From assembly GCF_018417535.1 (NCBI RefSeq), contig NZ_CP070978.1, positions 1,612,001-1,676,000 of the forward strand: a DNA stretch of 64,000 nt, read 5' to 3'. This DNA comes from Burkholderia pyrrocinia. Lineage in GTDB: Bacteria > Pseudomonadota > Gammaproteobacteria > Burkholderiales > Burkholderiaceae. Below the pieces are notes generated by a model. It was not told the origin of the DNA. It ran no database searches and saw only the letters and a list, made by a program, of their open reading frames with translations. Within the stretch, counting starts at the first letter, position 1, and every line of letters starts with the position of its first letter. The position numbers and the translations under genes are program-made. Positions 1 through 8,111 of the stretch are shown piece by piece.

Positions 1-83
1 CGCCCACACATTGACTATTTGTCTAAATCTGGACACACTTTAAACTTTCCCGATTCGCCTTGGGCCGGAAAGCCTGACCTGAC

Positions 84-1055
84 ATGCCGACAGACGCCCG
101 ACTCCTTCTTCTCGACCGCGATGCCGTCGAACCCGCCCTTCAGGCCGAGCACGTGATGGCTGCGGTGCGGGAAGCCTTTGTGCTGCACGGCCAAAGGGCC
201 GGACGCGTGTTCCCGGTGGTCCGCGAGAAACTGCACACCGGTGGTGTATTCGGCATCAAGTCGGGCGACGTCGCGAGCCAGGATCTGCTCGGGTTCAAGG
301 CGGCCGGATTCTGGCCCGGCAACCGGGCCCGCGGCGGCGAGCCGCATCAGGCAACCGTCGCGCTGTTCGATCCGGCCACGGGCCGCCCGCTCTGCATCAT
401 GGACGGCAACGCGATCACCACCGCGCGGACCGGTGCCGCCGGCGGCCTCGGGCTGCAACTGCTGGCCCGCCGCGACAGCACGCGGATCTGCGTGTTCGGC
501 ACGGGCGTGCAGGCGCGCGTCCAGCTCGACTATGCGCTCAGGCTGCTGCCGCAACGTTGCGCGGTGCAGTACGTGAACCGCAACGGCGAGCCGGACCCGG
601 TGTTCGAATCGGCGTTCCGCGAACGATGCGCGATCCGCGTCGCTCGCGACCGGAACGACGCGGTGGCCGATAGCGACGTGGTCATCACGGCAACGCCCGG
701 CGGCGGCGCCTTGTTCGATGCGGATGCGGTTCAACCGGGCACCCATCTGACCTGCGTGGGCGCCGACACTGCGGGCAAGCGCGAACTTCCGGCCGGCGTG
801 CTGGAACGTGCGCGCGTTTTTGTGGACGATCACGATCAGGCGCGCAGCATTGGCGAGTGTCAGTGGGCGCCGGATCTGCCGCGCACCGAAATCGGCGACC
901 TGCTCGCCGGGACGGCGTCGGTCGACCGCTCGCCGAGCGAGATCACCGTATTCGACATGACCGGACTCGCACTCCAGGACCTGACCGTCGCGCGCTTTCT
1001 GTATGAGCAGGCCCTTGAAAACGGCACGGGGATCTCAGTTCCGTGGCCCTGGTAA
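84..1055 (+). CDS. ornithine cyclodeaminase / mu-crystallin family protein
   Basis: A 323-residue protein with the layout of the ornithine cyclodeaminase/mu-crystallin family. These are cytosolic NAD(P)-dependent enzymes that act on amino or imino acids; members include ornithine cyclodeaminase, alanine dehydrogenase and ketimine reductase. Substrate-pocket lysines lie in GIKSGD (K59) and GFKAAGF (K72), followed by ITTARTGAAGG (111-121) and a Rossmann motif, VFGTGVQA (137-144). The C-terminal TVFDMTGLALQDL is typical of the family. The length is normal and the gene looks intact. A HAD hydrolase gene follows 23 bp after the stop on the same strand, so the two may be co-transcribed. The family is secure but the substrate cannot be read from sequence. 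Confidence 0.88.
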   Translation: MPTDARLLLLDRDAVEPALQAEHVMAAVREAFVLHGQRAGRVFPVVREKLHTGGVFGIKSGDVASQDLLGFKAAGFWPGNRARGGEPHQATVALFDPATGRPLCIMDGNAITTARTGAAGGLGLQLLARRDSTRICVFGTGVQARVQLDYALRLLPQRCAVQYVNRNGEPDPVFESAFRERCAIRVARDRNDAVADSDVVITATPGGGALFDADAVQPGTHLTCVGADTAGKRELPAGVLERARVFVDDHDQARSIGECQWAPDLPRTEIGDLLAGTASVDRSPSEITVFDMTGLALQDLTVARFLYEQALENGTGISVPWPW

Positions 1056-1078
1056 ACGACCTACCCCTTTCAACCGCC

Positions 1079-1801
1079 ATGCGTCTCGCCAAAGTATCCG
1101 CCCTCTCGTTCGACCTGGACGACACCCTGTGGCCGTTCGGACCTGCCGTCGAACGGGCCGAAGCGGCACTTCGCACGTGGTTGATCGAACACGCGCCCAA
1201 TATCGCGAGCGTGCTATCCACGCAACAGATGCTGAGCGAGCTACGTGAGGAATACGAACGTTTGTGTCCGGACCTCGTCAGCGACTATCGCGCGTTGCGA
1301 CTCGGCTCGATCCGGCTTGCGCTGGAGCGCGCGAACGAAGACGTCGCGCTGACCGAGCGCGCCTACGACGTCTTCTATGCCGCGCGGAACAACGTCGAGT
1401 TCTATGAAGACGCGTTGCCGGCGCTGGCCTGGTTGAGTGCGCGGTTTCCGTTGATCGCGGTGACCAACGGCAACGCGGATCTCCGGCTGACCGGCGGCGG
1501 AGAATTCTTTCGGGAAACGCTCAGCGCGCGCGTGTTCGGGACCGCGAAGCCGGAACCCGAAATATTCCATGCGGCGGCGAAGGCACTCGACGTGCGGCCG
1601 GCGGAATTACTGCACGTCGGGGACGACTACCACCTCGATATCGTCGGTGCATTGAATGCGGGGCTTCAGGCGGCATGGGTGGTTCGCGACCATCATCCGG
1701 AAGTGGAGCGGGTTGTACCTCGTGCCGCGTCGCCACATCTCACCATTCGCGACTTGTCGATGCTGTGTCGCGCGCTCGGCGGGCCTGTCGAGGTGTCGTG
1801 A
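1079..1801 (+). CDS. HAD family hydrolase
   Basis: A haloacid-dehalogenase superfamily phosphatase of 240 residues from the ATG chosen here. Motif I is FDLDDT (11-16; D12 is the nucleophile and D14 the acid/base). Motif II is VTNGN, the motif III lysine is in FGTAKPEPEIF, and motif IV is HVGDDYHLDIVGA. The cap region between motifs I and II is helical, as in small-molecule phosphatases. A GTG 36 bp upstream (1043), overlapping the preceding stop, would add 12 residues; the ATG places motif I at the usual distance from the N-terminus. It follows the cyclodeaminase-like gene closely. The substrate is unknown. Downstream lies a degenerate piece of the T6SS island. Confidence 0.88.
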   Translation: MRLAKVSALSFDLDDTLWPFGPAVERAEAALRTWLIEHAPNIASVLSTQQMLSELREEYERLCPDLVSDYRALRLGSIRLALERANEDVALTERAYDVFYAARNNVEFYEDALPALAWLSARFPLIAVTNGNADLRLTGGGEFFRETLSARVFGTAKPEPEIFHAAAKALDVRPAELLHVGDDYHLDIVGALNAGLQAAWVVRDHHPEVERVVPRAASPHLTIRDLSMLCRALGGPVEVS

Positions 1802-1825
1802 CCGCATGCCAGCGGAATTGCTCAG

Positions 1826-1895
1826 TCGGTCATGCCATCCGGTATGACCGACGCCGCCTTCTTCGCGTCTGCAATCCGCCGCGGCGCTTTCGGCC
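1826..1895 (-). repeat. left direct-repeat copy: GST gene 3' end plus hairpin
   Basis: Positions 1852-1895, read on the minus strand, match the last 44 coding bases of the glutathione S-transferase gene at 11065-11108 with about seven differences (roughly 84% identity). They encode PKAPRRIADAKKAA against PKAPQRIAEARKAA. The original stop codon is lost. Directly next to it, 1826-1836 and 1841-1851 form an 11-bp inverted repeat with a 4-base loop, matching in position and partly in sequence the hairpin behind the real gst gene. Both copies have the same orientation and flank the vgrG-rhs island. Confidence 0.75.
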
Positions 1896-1996
1896 ACACC
1901 CGTTTCATCCACCAGTTCCTGAGGTGCCCCAAGATGATCGTACTGGTAGAACGGTGTTGTACGCCGCGTCTTCGCCGGCCCTTGCACAAAGCGCAC
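1896..1996 (-). pseudogene. fragment of an rhs core (degenerate)
   Basis: The minus-strand reading gives RFVQGPAKTRRTTPFYQYD followed by HLGAPQELVDETG. It aligns almost residue for residue with the Rhs protein encoded at 3166-8067 (RFVQVPAKTRHATLFYQND, HLGTPQELVDESG). The match stops abruptly at the TG of DETG, where the sequence becomes the displaced gst 3' end. On the other side it adjoins the broken orphan immunity gene. This is a short remnant of a second rhs gene core, not an expressed gene. Confidence 0.8.
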
Positions 1997-2038
1997 GGTC
2001 GTGTCCGACTCAGCGGCATCACACGCTCAACTTTCCCA

Positions 2039-2310
2039 TCATGATATCTGCTCGATAATTTTTCGCACCGCGACCTCTAAATGACTTCTGGTAACGCTCC
2101 CGACAATCACAACACTAGACATAAAAAATAATCCACTGTCACGAACACTATCTTCCGCATCCTGCGGCGAATCTAACCACATCATAAAAATTCAATTCAA
2201 ATTCAGCTCCATCTGACTCAACGACGACACGCTCCAGGCATCCCTTTTTTCATGCTCCAATTCCGCCAGATCGTCATACCAACTCGGATATCTTATTTCT
2301 ATTTTTTCAT
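2039..2310 (-). pseudogene. orphan immunity gene remnant (frameshifted, with internal stop)
   Basis: An AT-rich stretch that reads as one protein after two lesions are repaired. The ATG at 2310 overlaps the stop of the orphan toxin tail (ATGA) and follows AGAGGTGG. It then needs one extra A in a run of six to continue as KIEIRYPSWYDDLAELEHEK. The same frame runs to an in-frame TGA at 2192-2194, then resumes as MMWLDSPQDAEDSVRDSG and on to a stop at 2039. The whole is about 90 codons, the size of a small immunity protein. The position directly after a toxin tail is the usual one for an Rhs immunity gene. No family was recognised, and assembly error at the A-run is possible. Confidence 0.5.
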
Positions 2311-2501
2311 TTCCACCTCTTCATTTTATCTTGATCTTTACCAGAGAACCCTTGTAGCCATCCCCAGCTACGTGACTGGTCGACGTTATTTAAAAATGCG
2401 CTTTGTCGTTGTCCGGATTGGCGAGTTTTGCTTCGAATTGCATACCGAGTCATCTCGACATCACACGACAGTTGGCTAGAGTAGATGGGGTAGCGCGTCA
2501 T
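2307..2501 (-). pseudogene. orphan Rhs C-terminal toxin tail (fragment)
   Basis: An open reading frame of 64 codons ending NNVDQSRSWGWLQGFSGKDQ and DKMKRWK, whose stop overlaps the ATG of a small AT-rich frame behind it (ATGA). Tight toxin-immunity overlap is typical of polymorphic toxin loci. The upstream sequence, in shifted frames, is rhs core-like (RRYGYDAL at about 2490-2515), so this is best read as the end of a displaced Rhs-CT whose core has decayed. The composition is clearly lower in GC than the intact rhs core. No toxin family was recognised and no catalytic motif is evident in what remains. Confidence 0.45.
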
Positions 2502-2682
2502 AGCCGTATCGCCGCAGGTTCATGTGCACTGGCACTCAGTGCCTCATTTCCCGGCACGGATCTCGACCTCGATCAGCCGCTCGACCAGATAGTAACGATA
2601 GTAGATTCCGCCCTCGCGGCTATCCTCGATACGCAACAGTTGCCCCGCCGCATTGAAGCGATATCGCTGCCCCTCTGAACTG
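2476..2682 (-). pseudogene. degenerate rhs YD-repeat remnant
   Basis: Minus-strand translation of 2544-2682 gives EGQRYRFNAAGQLLRIEDSR then GGIYYRYYLVERLIEVEIRAG and a stop. This is the familiar YD-repeat pattern (RYxFNAAGQLL, YYRYDxxGRLI). A second piece at 2476-2520, in another frame, gives NLRRYGYDALPHLL and a stop. The frames do not join, so frameshifts have broken the core. It lies downstream of the intact rhs and its immunity candidate. This is what remains when rhs tips are displaced and left behind. Confidence 0.65.
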
Positions 2683-2698
2683 CTCGACCTCGGCCAGA

Positions 2699-3163
2699 TT
2701 AGCGGGACAAGAAATCTGCCCCTGCATCCCTGATGTCTTCGTCAGAACTATCCAGAGCACGCTTCGCAAATTTAATCATCAAATCTCGATCCAGCTCACA
2801 ACACAATTCTAGTAAACAGCGATACTCTTCATAACCCCCATTATCCAGCACTCCATCAATTTCTGCCTCGATATTTTTCATCACCCAATCACGCGGCAAC
2901 TCCAATATCAAATTTCTGCACTCTTCCGTGAAACCATTTACATAGCTGGACATTAAGATCAACTGCTTAAAAAATACGACTCTCTCCGACTCAGGATAGC
3001 TCGACACCAAATCGATGGCCATAGCCCTTTCCTCAGGCACGGAAAAGGCTCGCTTAACAAAAGAAACAGCAGATGTTTTTTTTACAAACCCGCCTCTCAA
3101 TTTCACGTAGACATGGAAAGCCTCTTTAAGTTTTTTCCACGAGTCATTTTCTTTATCTTTCAT
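2699..3163 (-). CDS. putative immunity protein for the Rhs C-terminal toxin
   Basis: A 154-residue soluble, acidic, helix-rich protein with no signal peptide or membrane segment. It starts two bases after the rhs stop codon behind an AGAGG ribosome-binding site, so it is translated with rhs. Base composition is far more AT-rich than the rhs core and neighbouring genes, matching the AT-rich toxin-encoding end of rhs. This is the classic sign of a toxin-immunity pair acquired together. Repeated helices with acidic C-terminal stretches (SSDEDIRDAGADFLSR) suggest a HEAT-like fold, but I do not recognise the family. Its expected role is to bind and neutralise the Rhs tip toxin in the producing cell. 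The assignment rests on position and composition. Confidence 0.65.
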   Translation of the reverse strand: MKDKENDSWKKLKEAFHVYVKLRGGFVKKTSAVSFVKRAFSVPEERAMAIDLVSSYPESERVVFFKQLILMSSYVNGFTEECRNLILELPRDWVMKNIEAEIDGVLDNGGYEEYRCLLELCCELDRDLMIKFAKRALDSSDEDIRDAGADFLSR

Positions 3164-3165
3164 TA

Positions 3166-6100
3166 TTACCTCTTTCCAGCCTTAATCCACGGCAGATTTT
3201 TGAATTTCTCGATAAATGTCTGTCCCGACATTCGCTTAGACGGACAGACTGTATGATGTGTTGCGGCATGCGCTCCGCCAACGTCCTTGCCATCCGCGAC
3301 GACCTCTATCCCATCTGGGAGTTCCGATCCAACTGGAAGCTTGTGATAAGTACCACTGATAGGTGCCTTATTGACATTACCGAATGTCGACGCTCCTCCT
3401 TCAGTAGTCGGCCCCACCATTCCAGCTGCGTCGGCAATCAAGTCTGCGTTTTGTCCCGGTTTTGTGTTAACGCCCTGGATTCTAGGTTCGCGCGGACCAC
3501 TGGCATTACCAAATGCATATAAGTCGCATGTTGTCTTAGCCAAGCCCAGCGGATCAATCCACCCGACCGGGTTCGGCGCGTATCGATAGACGTTGATCCC
3601 GCCAGTGAGCCCGATCGGATCCTTGCTAATGAACCGTCCGGCGGTGGGATCATAGTACCGATACCGGTTGTAATGCAGCTCCGTCTCGTCATCGTGATAC
3701 TGCCCCTGAAACCGGATCGGGTTACCCGCCTCGTTCCGCTCCGGCACCTCCCGCCACACCGTCTTCTCGCCGCCCCACGCCCGGTACCGCCCCAGCCACA
3801 CCACCTTCCCCGACTCGTCCACCAGTTCCTGCGGCGTCCCGAGATGATCGTTCTGGTAGAACAGCGTCGCATGCCGCGTCTTCGCCGGTACCTGCACGAA
3901 CCGCCCGTCCATGCCTGTCGCAATAAACGCCGCCTCCACCAGCGTCTCGTCCAGCCGCGCCAGCGGCACGAACGTGCCCGGTTCGTGCAGGTACAGCGAC
4001 GCCCCCTGCCACTGGTACCGCTCCCCGAACGTATGCATCCGCTGCGCCACCGGCACCGCGTACGCATCGTCCGGATCCTCCCGCACCACCTGCGTCGGAC
4101 GATGCGTCACCCGCTCGCGCTCGCCCGGTTGCGGCGGCGGGATGTGGAACCGCTCCTCCATCAGCAGCACATCGCCGTCCCACGTGAACACCGTCCGATC
4201 GATGCTGCCGTCCTTTCTCCCCACGTCCTTCAACCTGCGACGGCCGAACGCGTCATAGGTGAAGCTCACGCGCAACTCCGGCCGCACCGTACCCGGATCG
4301 GAGGCCCAGCCGCCCGCTTCGTACTCGCCCCGCCCGATCTCGTTCGCCACCGGCGGCTTCGCATAGCGATCGGCCCGTCTGAGCCGGTGCGCCGCGTCGT
4401 AGTCATACAGCCACGTCACCCCGCCCGGCTCCGTCTTCCGCACCAGATTGCCGTGCGCGTCGTGTTCATAGCATGTGCGATTCAGTTCCTTCAGCACATT
4501 TCCGACGCACTTCGGCAGCGACTTTTCCCAATTGGTCAGCGCGATGAACTCGTCGGCCATGTGCAGGCGCCGCGCGACCTGCTCCGGCGACATCCGTTCG
4601 CCCGGGTGCGCGTCCTGCCACGCCTGATCCTGCGCAATATGGCGCCGCATCCGCGCCGTCACCGACTCGATCGTTTCGTCGCTCGGGCGCGGCGGGATCT
4701 TCTCCGGATCCACCGGGTTGCCCGCCGGGTCGAACGCAAACACTTCCTTCAGGTCCGGCGTGGTCGCCTTCAGCAAGCGCCCGGTCGGGTCGTACGTGTA
4801 GTCCGTGACGCCGCGCGTGCGATCCTCGATGCGCGTCAGTTGGCCCACCGCGTCGTAGCCCAGTTGCCGGCTGGCGATCCAGTCGGCCGGCCGCGCGTAG
4901 GTCTCGCGGCGCACGATCATCCGCTTCAGCCGCCCGACCGGATCGTATTCGCGCGTCTGCTCGAAGCTGCGGTATCGGCGGACCGTTTCGCGATGCAGCG
5001 CATCGCGCTCGACATCCACCAGCGGCTGGCCATCCAGCAGCACCCCGTGCAGGTGGCCAGAGCCGTAGCGCAACCAGTCGATCGTGCGCGTGTTCGGCAG
5101 CTGCGTGCGGATCCGGTTGCCGAGTGCGTCGTATTCGTGCCGGGTCACCGTCGTATAGGTGCCGTCGGTACCCGGGTAAATCGTCTGCTCTTCGGCGATC
5201 AAGTTGTCGGCATCGTCGTAGTGCAGGTGCACGCGGCTGCCGTGACCCTGTGCGGTCGTCAGGCGGCCTCGGACGTCGTAATAAAAGCGCTCGGTCACGT
5301 GGCCGCGACCGCCCGCGCCCTTCGTCTCCCGACGCGTCAATCGACCGAGCGGGTCACGTGCGTAGGTCGTCTCGAGGTCACCAGCCTGCGAGCCGCTCAG
5401 TTGCCCCGCGTCGTCCCACACGTAACGGGTCGTACTGCCGTCGAAATCCGTCTGTTCGACGACGCGCCCCAGCCGGTCGTAGCCGAACCGCGTCTGGTCG
5501 CCGTTCTCGTTGGTCAGCGTCTCCAACCGCCATTGCCGGTCGTATCCGTATGCCAGTTCCCGGCCCGCTGCATCCTTGCGCCAGGTCGGCTGTCCGCGCG
5601 CGTTGAACGTGTATTCGGTGACTTGGCCCGCGCCGTCGCGGTACGTGCGCAGGTTGCCTTCGCCGTCCCACGTGAAGCGCTCCTCGCTGCCGTCCGGATG
5701 CGTGACGCTGACGATCTGCCCGCGCGCATCGCAACGGTACAGCGTCACGTGACCGGCGGCATCGGTAACCCGCGACGGGTGGCCGCGTTCGTCATAGCCA
5801 TAATGCGTCGCGTGACCGGAACAGTCGGTCGCCTCGGCCTGCCGCCCGCCGTGGTCGTAACGGAAGCGCTTCACGCCGCCCTTCGGGTCGGTCAGCGACA
5901 GCAACTCGCTCCGGACGCCCCATGCGTAGCGGGTGGTGCGGCCTGAAGGGTCCGTCACTGACACCGGCCGGCCCAGTTCGTCATAGGCCGTTTGCGTGAC
6001 GCGCCCGTCCGGGGTAGTCACCTTGATCGGCAACCCGTTCTCGTCGTAGTCGGTACGCGTGGTATTGCCGAGCGTATCGGTTTCGGCCGTCAGCCGCCCC

Positions 6101-8067
6101 TGCGCGTCATAGGCAAAACGCTGCGTATGGCCCAGTGCGTTCTTCGTGCCGACCAGACGATTTTGTTCGTCCCATTCGTAAGTTTCGGTCGAGCCGTCCG
6201 CGTGTTCGACCAGCACGATCCGGTTGTGGTAATCGTAGCGATGGATCGTCGCATTACCGTCCGCATCGGTGACCTTCGTGTACCAGTGGTCGCGGTGATA
6301 CTCGAAGTGCGTGTCGTCCTGGACATGCTGACCTTCATTGCCGTGCCACGTGCGGACGCATCGAGCGTCGGCCGGCGCCGGCACGCCTTCGCGTCGCCCC
6401 GGCCAGTCCCATGCCAGGTTCGCGGGGTGGCCGTTGAAATCCGTATAGCGCGTGAGCAGGTGCTGTTCGTACGCATACGTGCGCCGGAAGCCGAGCATGT
6501 CGACGTGGCCGCTCAGGTCGCCTTCGGCGCTGTACGTGTAGTGCGCCAGTGCCTCGTTGGCGAGACCCGGGACGCCCGCGCGGTAGATCGTCGAGACGCG
6601 GCCGTCGACGTAATCGATACGAATCGTGTTTGCCGAGCCGTCGCTGATCGCGGCGAGTTCGCCGGCCGTGTTGTAGGTGAAGGTCAGGCCGAGGCCATCG
6701 CGGTTCGTGCGGGCGATGAGGCGATAGCGAGCATGCGTCACCGTACCGTGCAACTCATAACGCTCATGCGAGCCATCGGGGTACGTCAGCAGGACATGTC
6801 GTCCATCCGGACGCTTCACGGTGAACTGTTCGGTCGGCACCTCGACCGACTCACCGACCGCCATCGGCGGCAGCGGCACCGCGCGGCTGTCGGGGTCGAA
6901 GAACGTCAACGCGCCGTCCCGTTCTTCCAGCGACAGGTGATACGCGCTGCTCCAGCGCGCGCCGAGCGGGCTCGCATCGTAGACGGCAAGGCTCGACCGG
7001 TAGCGTCGGGTCCACACGATCGGCACGATGCCGTCTAGCACGAAGTCCGTCTGCTCGAGATTCTCGTCGCCCATCGCGTAGTTGACCGGCTTGCTGCTGC
7101 CCGTCTTCGGGCACCCGCAGCCGTCCTTTGCCGGCAGTGTGCTCGGCGCCGCCCCTTTCTGCGTCGAATCGCGGTGCTCGCCCGGCTTCCGGTGCGGCTC
7201 GCGCATCGTGCCCGGCGCGGCCTGCGCCACATGCGACGGAATCTTGCGCGCCTTGCGAGCCTTGATCTCCGCGGTGATCTGCGCGGCCATGAACAGCAGG
7301 CTGCCGGCTTCCTCCACGTTGCCGAATGCCTGGTCGAGCATCGGCTCCGTGTCGCGATCGAACGCGTCCAGCCACGCGACGATCGCATCGCGCTGCCCCG
7401 ACACCTTGAGCAACTGGTCGATGCCGATCAGCGCGATCTCCTCCGACGATGGCACCCACGACAGGAAGCCCGTGTTCTTCTTGATCCGCCCCATCTGTTC
7501 GGCAGTCGACACGGGATTGAGCACGAAGCGCCGCACCGTACGCGACGCGTCGCGCACGCCTTGAACGACGCTGTCCTTCCACTTCCGCAGATGCGTATCG
7601 AGTTCGGCCATGAACGCGAGCACGTCGCCGCCGGCCGTCGCCCAGAACAGATCGACCAGCACCGCCGCGCCGGTACCCTTCGCGAACGCGAGCAGCACTT
7701 CCTTGACGACCGCGCGTGCCGGGCGCGTGGCGTTGCCCGCGGCCGGCACGACTCCGATCGCGTCGATCGCGAGGATCCCCCAATTGAGCACCTTCTTCGT
7801 GCCGCCCGGCTCGCTGCAAATGCGGTAAATGTCGACGCCGACGTCGTACAGCGACATCGCGTTACCGACGAACGGCACCATGTACAGGCACTGCACGAAG
7901 AGCTCGAGGCCGGGGTTCCTGACCGATTCGGTGCCGGCGGCAACCAGCTTCGGTGATGTTCCCGGCGCGGGAACCGGACTGACGATGACACGCCGTGCTT
8001 CGGCGTTCTGCTGGAGCGCCCGCGGGATCGGGCGCTGAGGAGTGGAAGGGGCTGCAGTTCCGGCCAT
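3166..8067 (-). CDS. Rhs/YD-repeat T6SS effector with Tse2-like C-terminal toxin domain
   Basis: A 1633-residue Rhs protein, presumably delivered by the type VI system through the VgrG encoded 44 bp upstream. Residues 1-150 hold three hydrophobic stretches (about 55-72, 92-110, 119-145), as in the pre-core regions of T6SS Rhs effectors. I see no PAAR repeat. The Rhs shell begins near 330 (FVLDGIVPIVWTRRYRS) and carries dozens of YD repeats. The conserved end is DPIGL at 1483 and DPLGL at 1505-1509, the usual self-cleavage region. The remaining 124 residues are the variable toxin, encoded by AT-richer DNA (3169-3540). The toxin has LYAFGN, GGASTF, HKLPVGSELPDGI and THHTVCP in the order seen in Tse2-type ADP-ribosyltransferase-fold toxins (GGTSVF, THYTIMP in Pseudomonas Tse2). 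That match is from memory and is inference. The immunity candidate follows immediately. Confidence 0.9.
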   Translation of the reverse strand: MAGTAAPSTPQRPIPRALQQNAEARRVIVSPVPAPGTSPKLVAAGTESVRNPGLELFVQCLYMVPFVGNAMSLYDVGVDIYRICSEPGGTKKVLNWGILAIDAIGVVPAAGNATRPARAVVKEVLLAFAKGTGAAVLVDLFWATAGGDVLAFMAELDTHLRKWKDSVVQGVRDASRTVRRFVLNPVSTAEQMGRIKKNTGFLSWVPSSEEIALIGIDQLLKVSGQRDAIVAWLDAFDRDTEPMLDQAFGNVEEAGSLLFMAAQITAEIKARKARKIPSHVAQAAPGTMREPHRKPGEHRDSTQKGAAPSTLPAKDGCGCPKTGSSKPVNYAMGDENLEQTDFVLDGIVPIVWTRRYRSSLAVYDASPLGARWSSAYHLSLEERDGALTFFDPDSRAVPLPPMAVGESVEVPTEQFTVKRPDGRHVLLTYPDGSHERYELHGTVTHARYRLIARTNRDGLGLTFTYNTAGELAAISDGSANTIRIDYVDGRVSTIYRAGVPGLANEALAHYTYSAEGDLSGHVDMLGFRRTYAYEQHLLTRYTDFNGHPANLAWDWPGRREGVPAPADARCVRTWHGNEGQHVQDDTHFEYHRDHWYTKVTDADGNATIHRYDYHNRIVLVEHADGSTETYEWDEQNRLVGTKNALGHTQRFAYDAQGRLTAETDTLGNTTRTDYDENGLPIKVTTPDGRVTQTAYDELGRPVSVTDPSGRTTRYAWGVRSELLSLTDPKGGVKRFRYDHGGRQAEATDCSGHATHYGYDERGHPSRVTDAAGHVTLYRCDARGQIVSVTHPDGSEERFTWDGEGNLRTYRDGAGQVTEYTFNARGQPTWRKDAAGRELAYGYDRQWRLETLTNENGDQTRFGYDRLGRVVEQTDFDGSTTRYVWDDAGQLSGSQAGDLETTYARDPLGRLTRRETKGAGGRGHVTERFYYDVRGRLTTAQGHGSRVHLHYDDADNLIAEEQTIYPGTDGTYTTVTRHEYDALGNRIRTQLPNTRTIDWLRYGSGHLHGVLLDGQPLVDVERDALHRETVRRYRSFEQTREYDPVGRLKRMIVRRETYARPADWIASRQLGYDAVGQLTRIEDRTRGVTDYTYDPTGRLLKATTPDLKEVFAFDPAGNPVDPEKIPPRPSDETIESVTARMRRHIAQDQAWQDAHPGERMSPEQVARRLHMADEFIALTNWEKSLPKCVGNVLKELNRTCYEHDAHGNLVRKTEPGGVTWLYDYDAAHRLRRADRYAKPPVANEIGRGEYEAGGWASDPGTVRPELRVSFTYDAFGRRRLKDVGRKDGSIDRTVFTWDGDVLLMEERFHIPPPQPGERERVTHRPTQVVREDPDDAYAVPVAQRMHTFGERYQWQGASLYLHEPGTFVPLARLDETLVEAAFIATGMDGRFVQVPAKTRHATLFYQNDHLGTPQELVDESGKVVWLGRYRAWGGEKTVWREVPERNEAGNPIRFQGQYHDDETELHYNRYRYYDPTAGRFISKDPIGLTGGINVYRYAPNPVGWIDPLGLAKTTCDLYAFGNASGPREPRIQGVNTKPGQNADLIADAAGMVGPTTEGGASTFGNVNKAPISGTYHKLPVGSELPDGIEVVADGKDVGGAHAATHHTVCPSKRMSGQTFIEKFKNLPWIKAGKR

Positions 8068-8111
8068 AAGTTGTTATCTGTTTCGAACGGGAAGCGGACG
8101 CGACGCGCGAA

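Noticed and set aside
1607..1996. 129-codon minus-strand frame joining rhs core to the HAD gene's opposite strand
   Set aside because: Only the first 30 or so codons are rhs-like. The rest is out-of-frame gst debris and antisense HAD sequence, so it is treated as a pseudogene fragment.
3673..5946. Long open frame (757 codons) antisense to rhs
   Set aside because: It is a by-product of the GC-rich, repetitive rhs core: the translation is Arg/His/Val-rich, has no domain, and lies entirely within a confident gene on the other strand.
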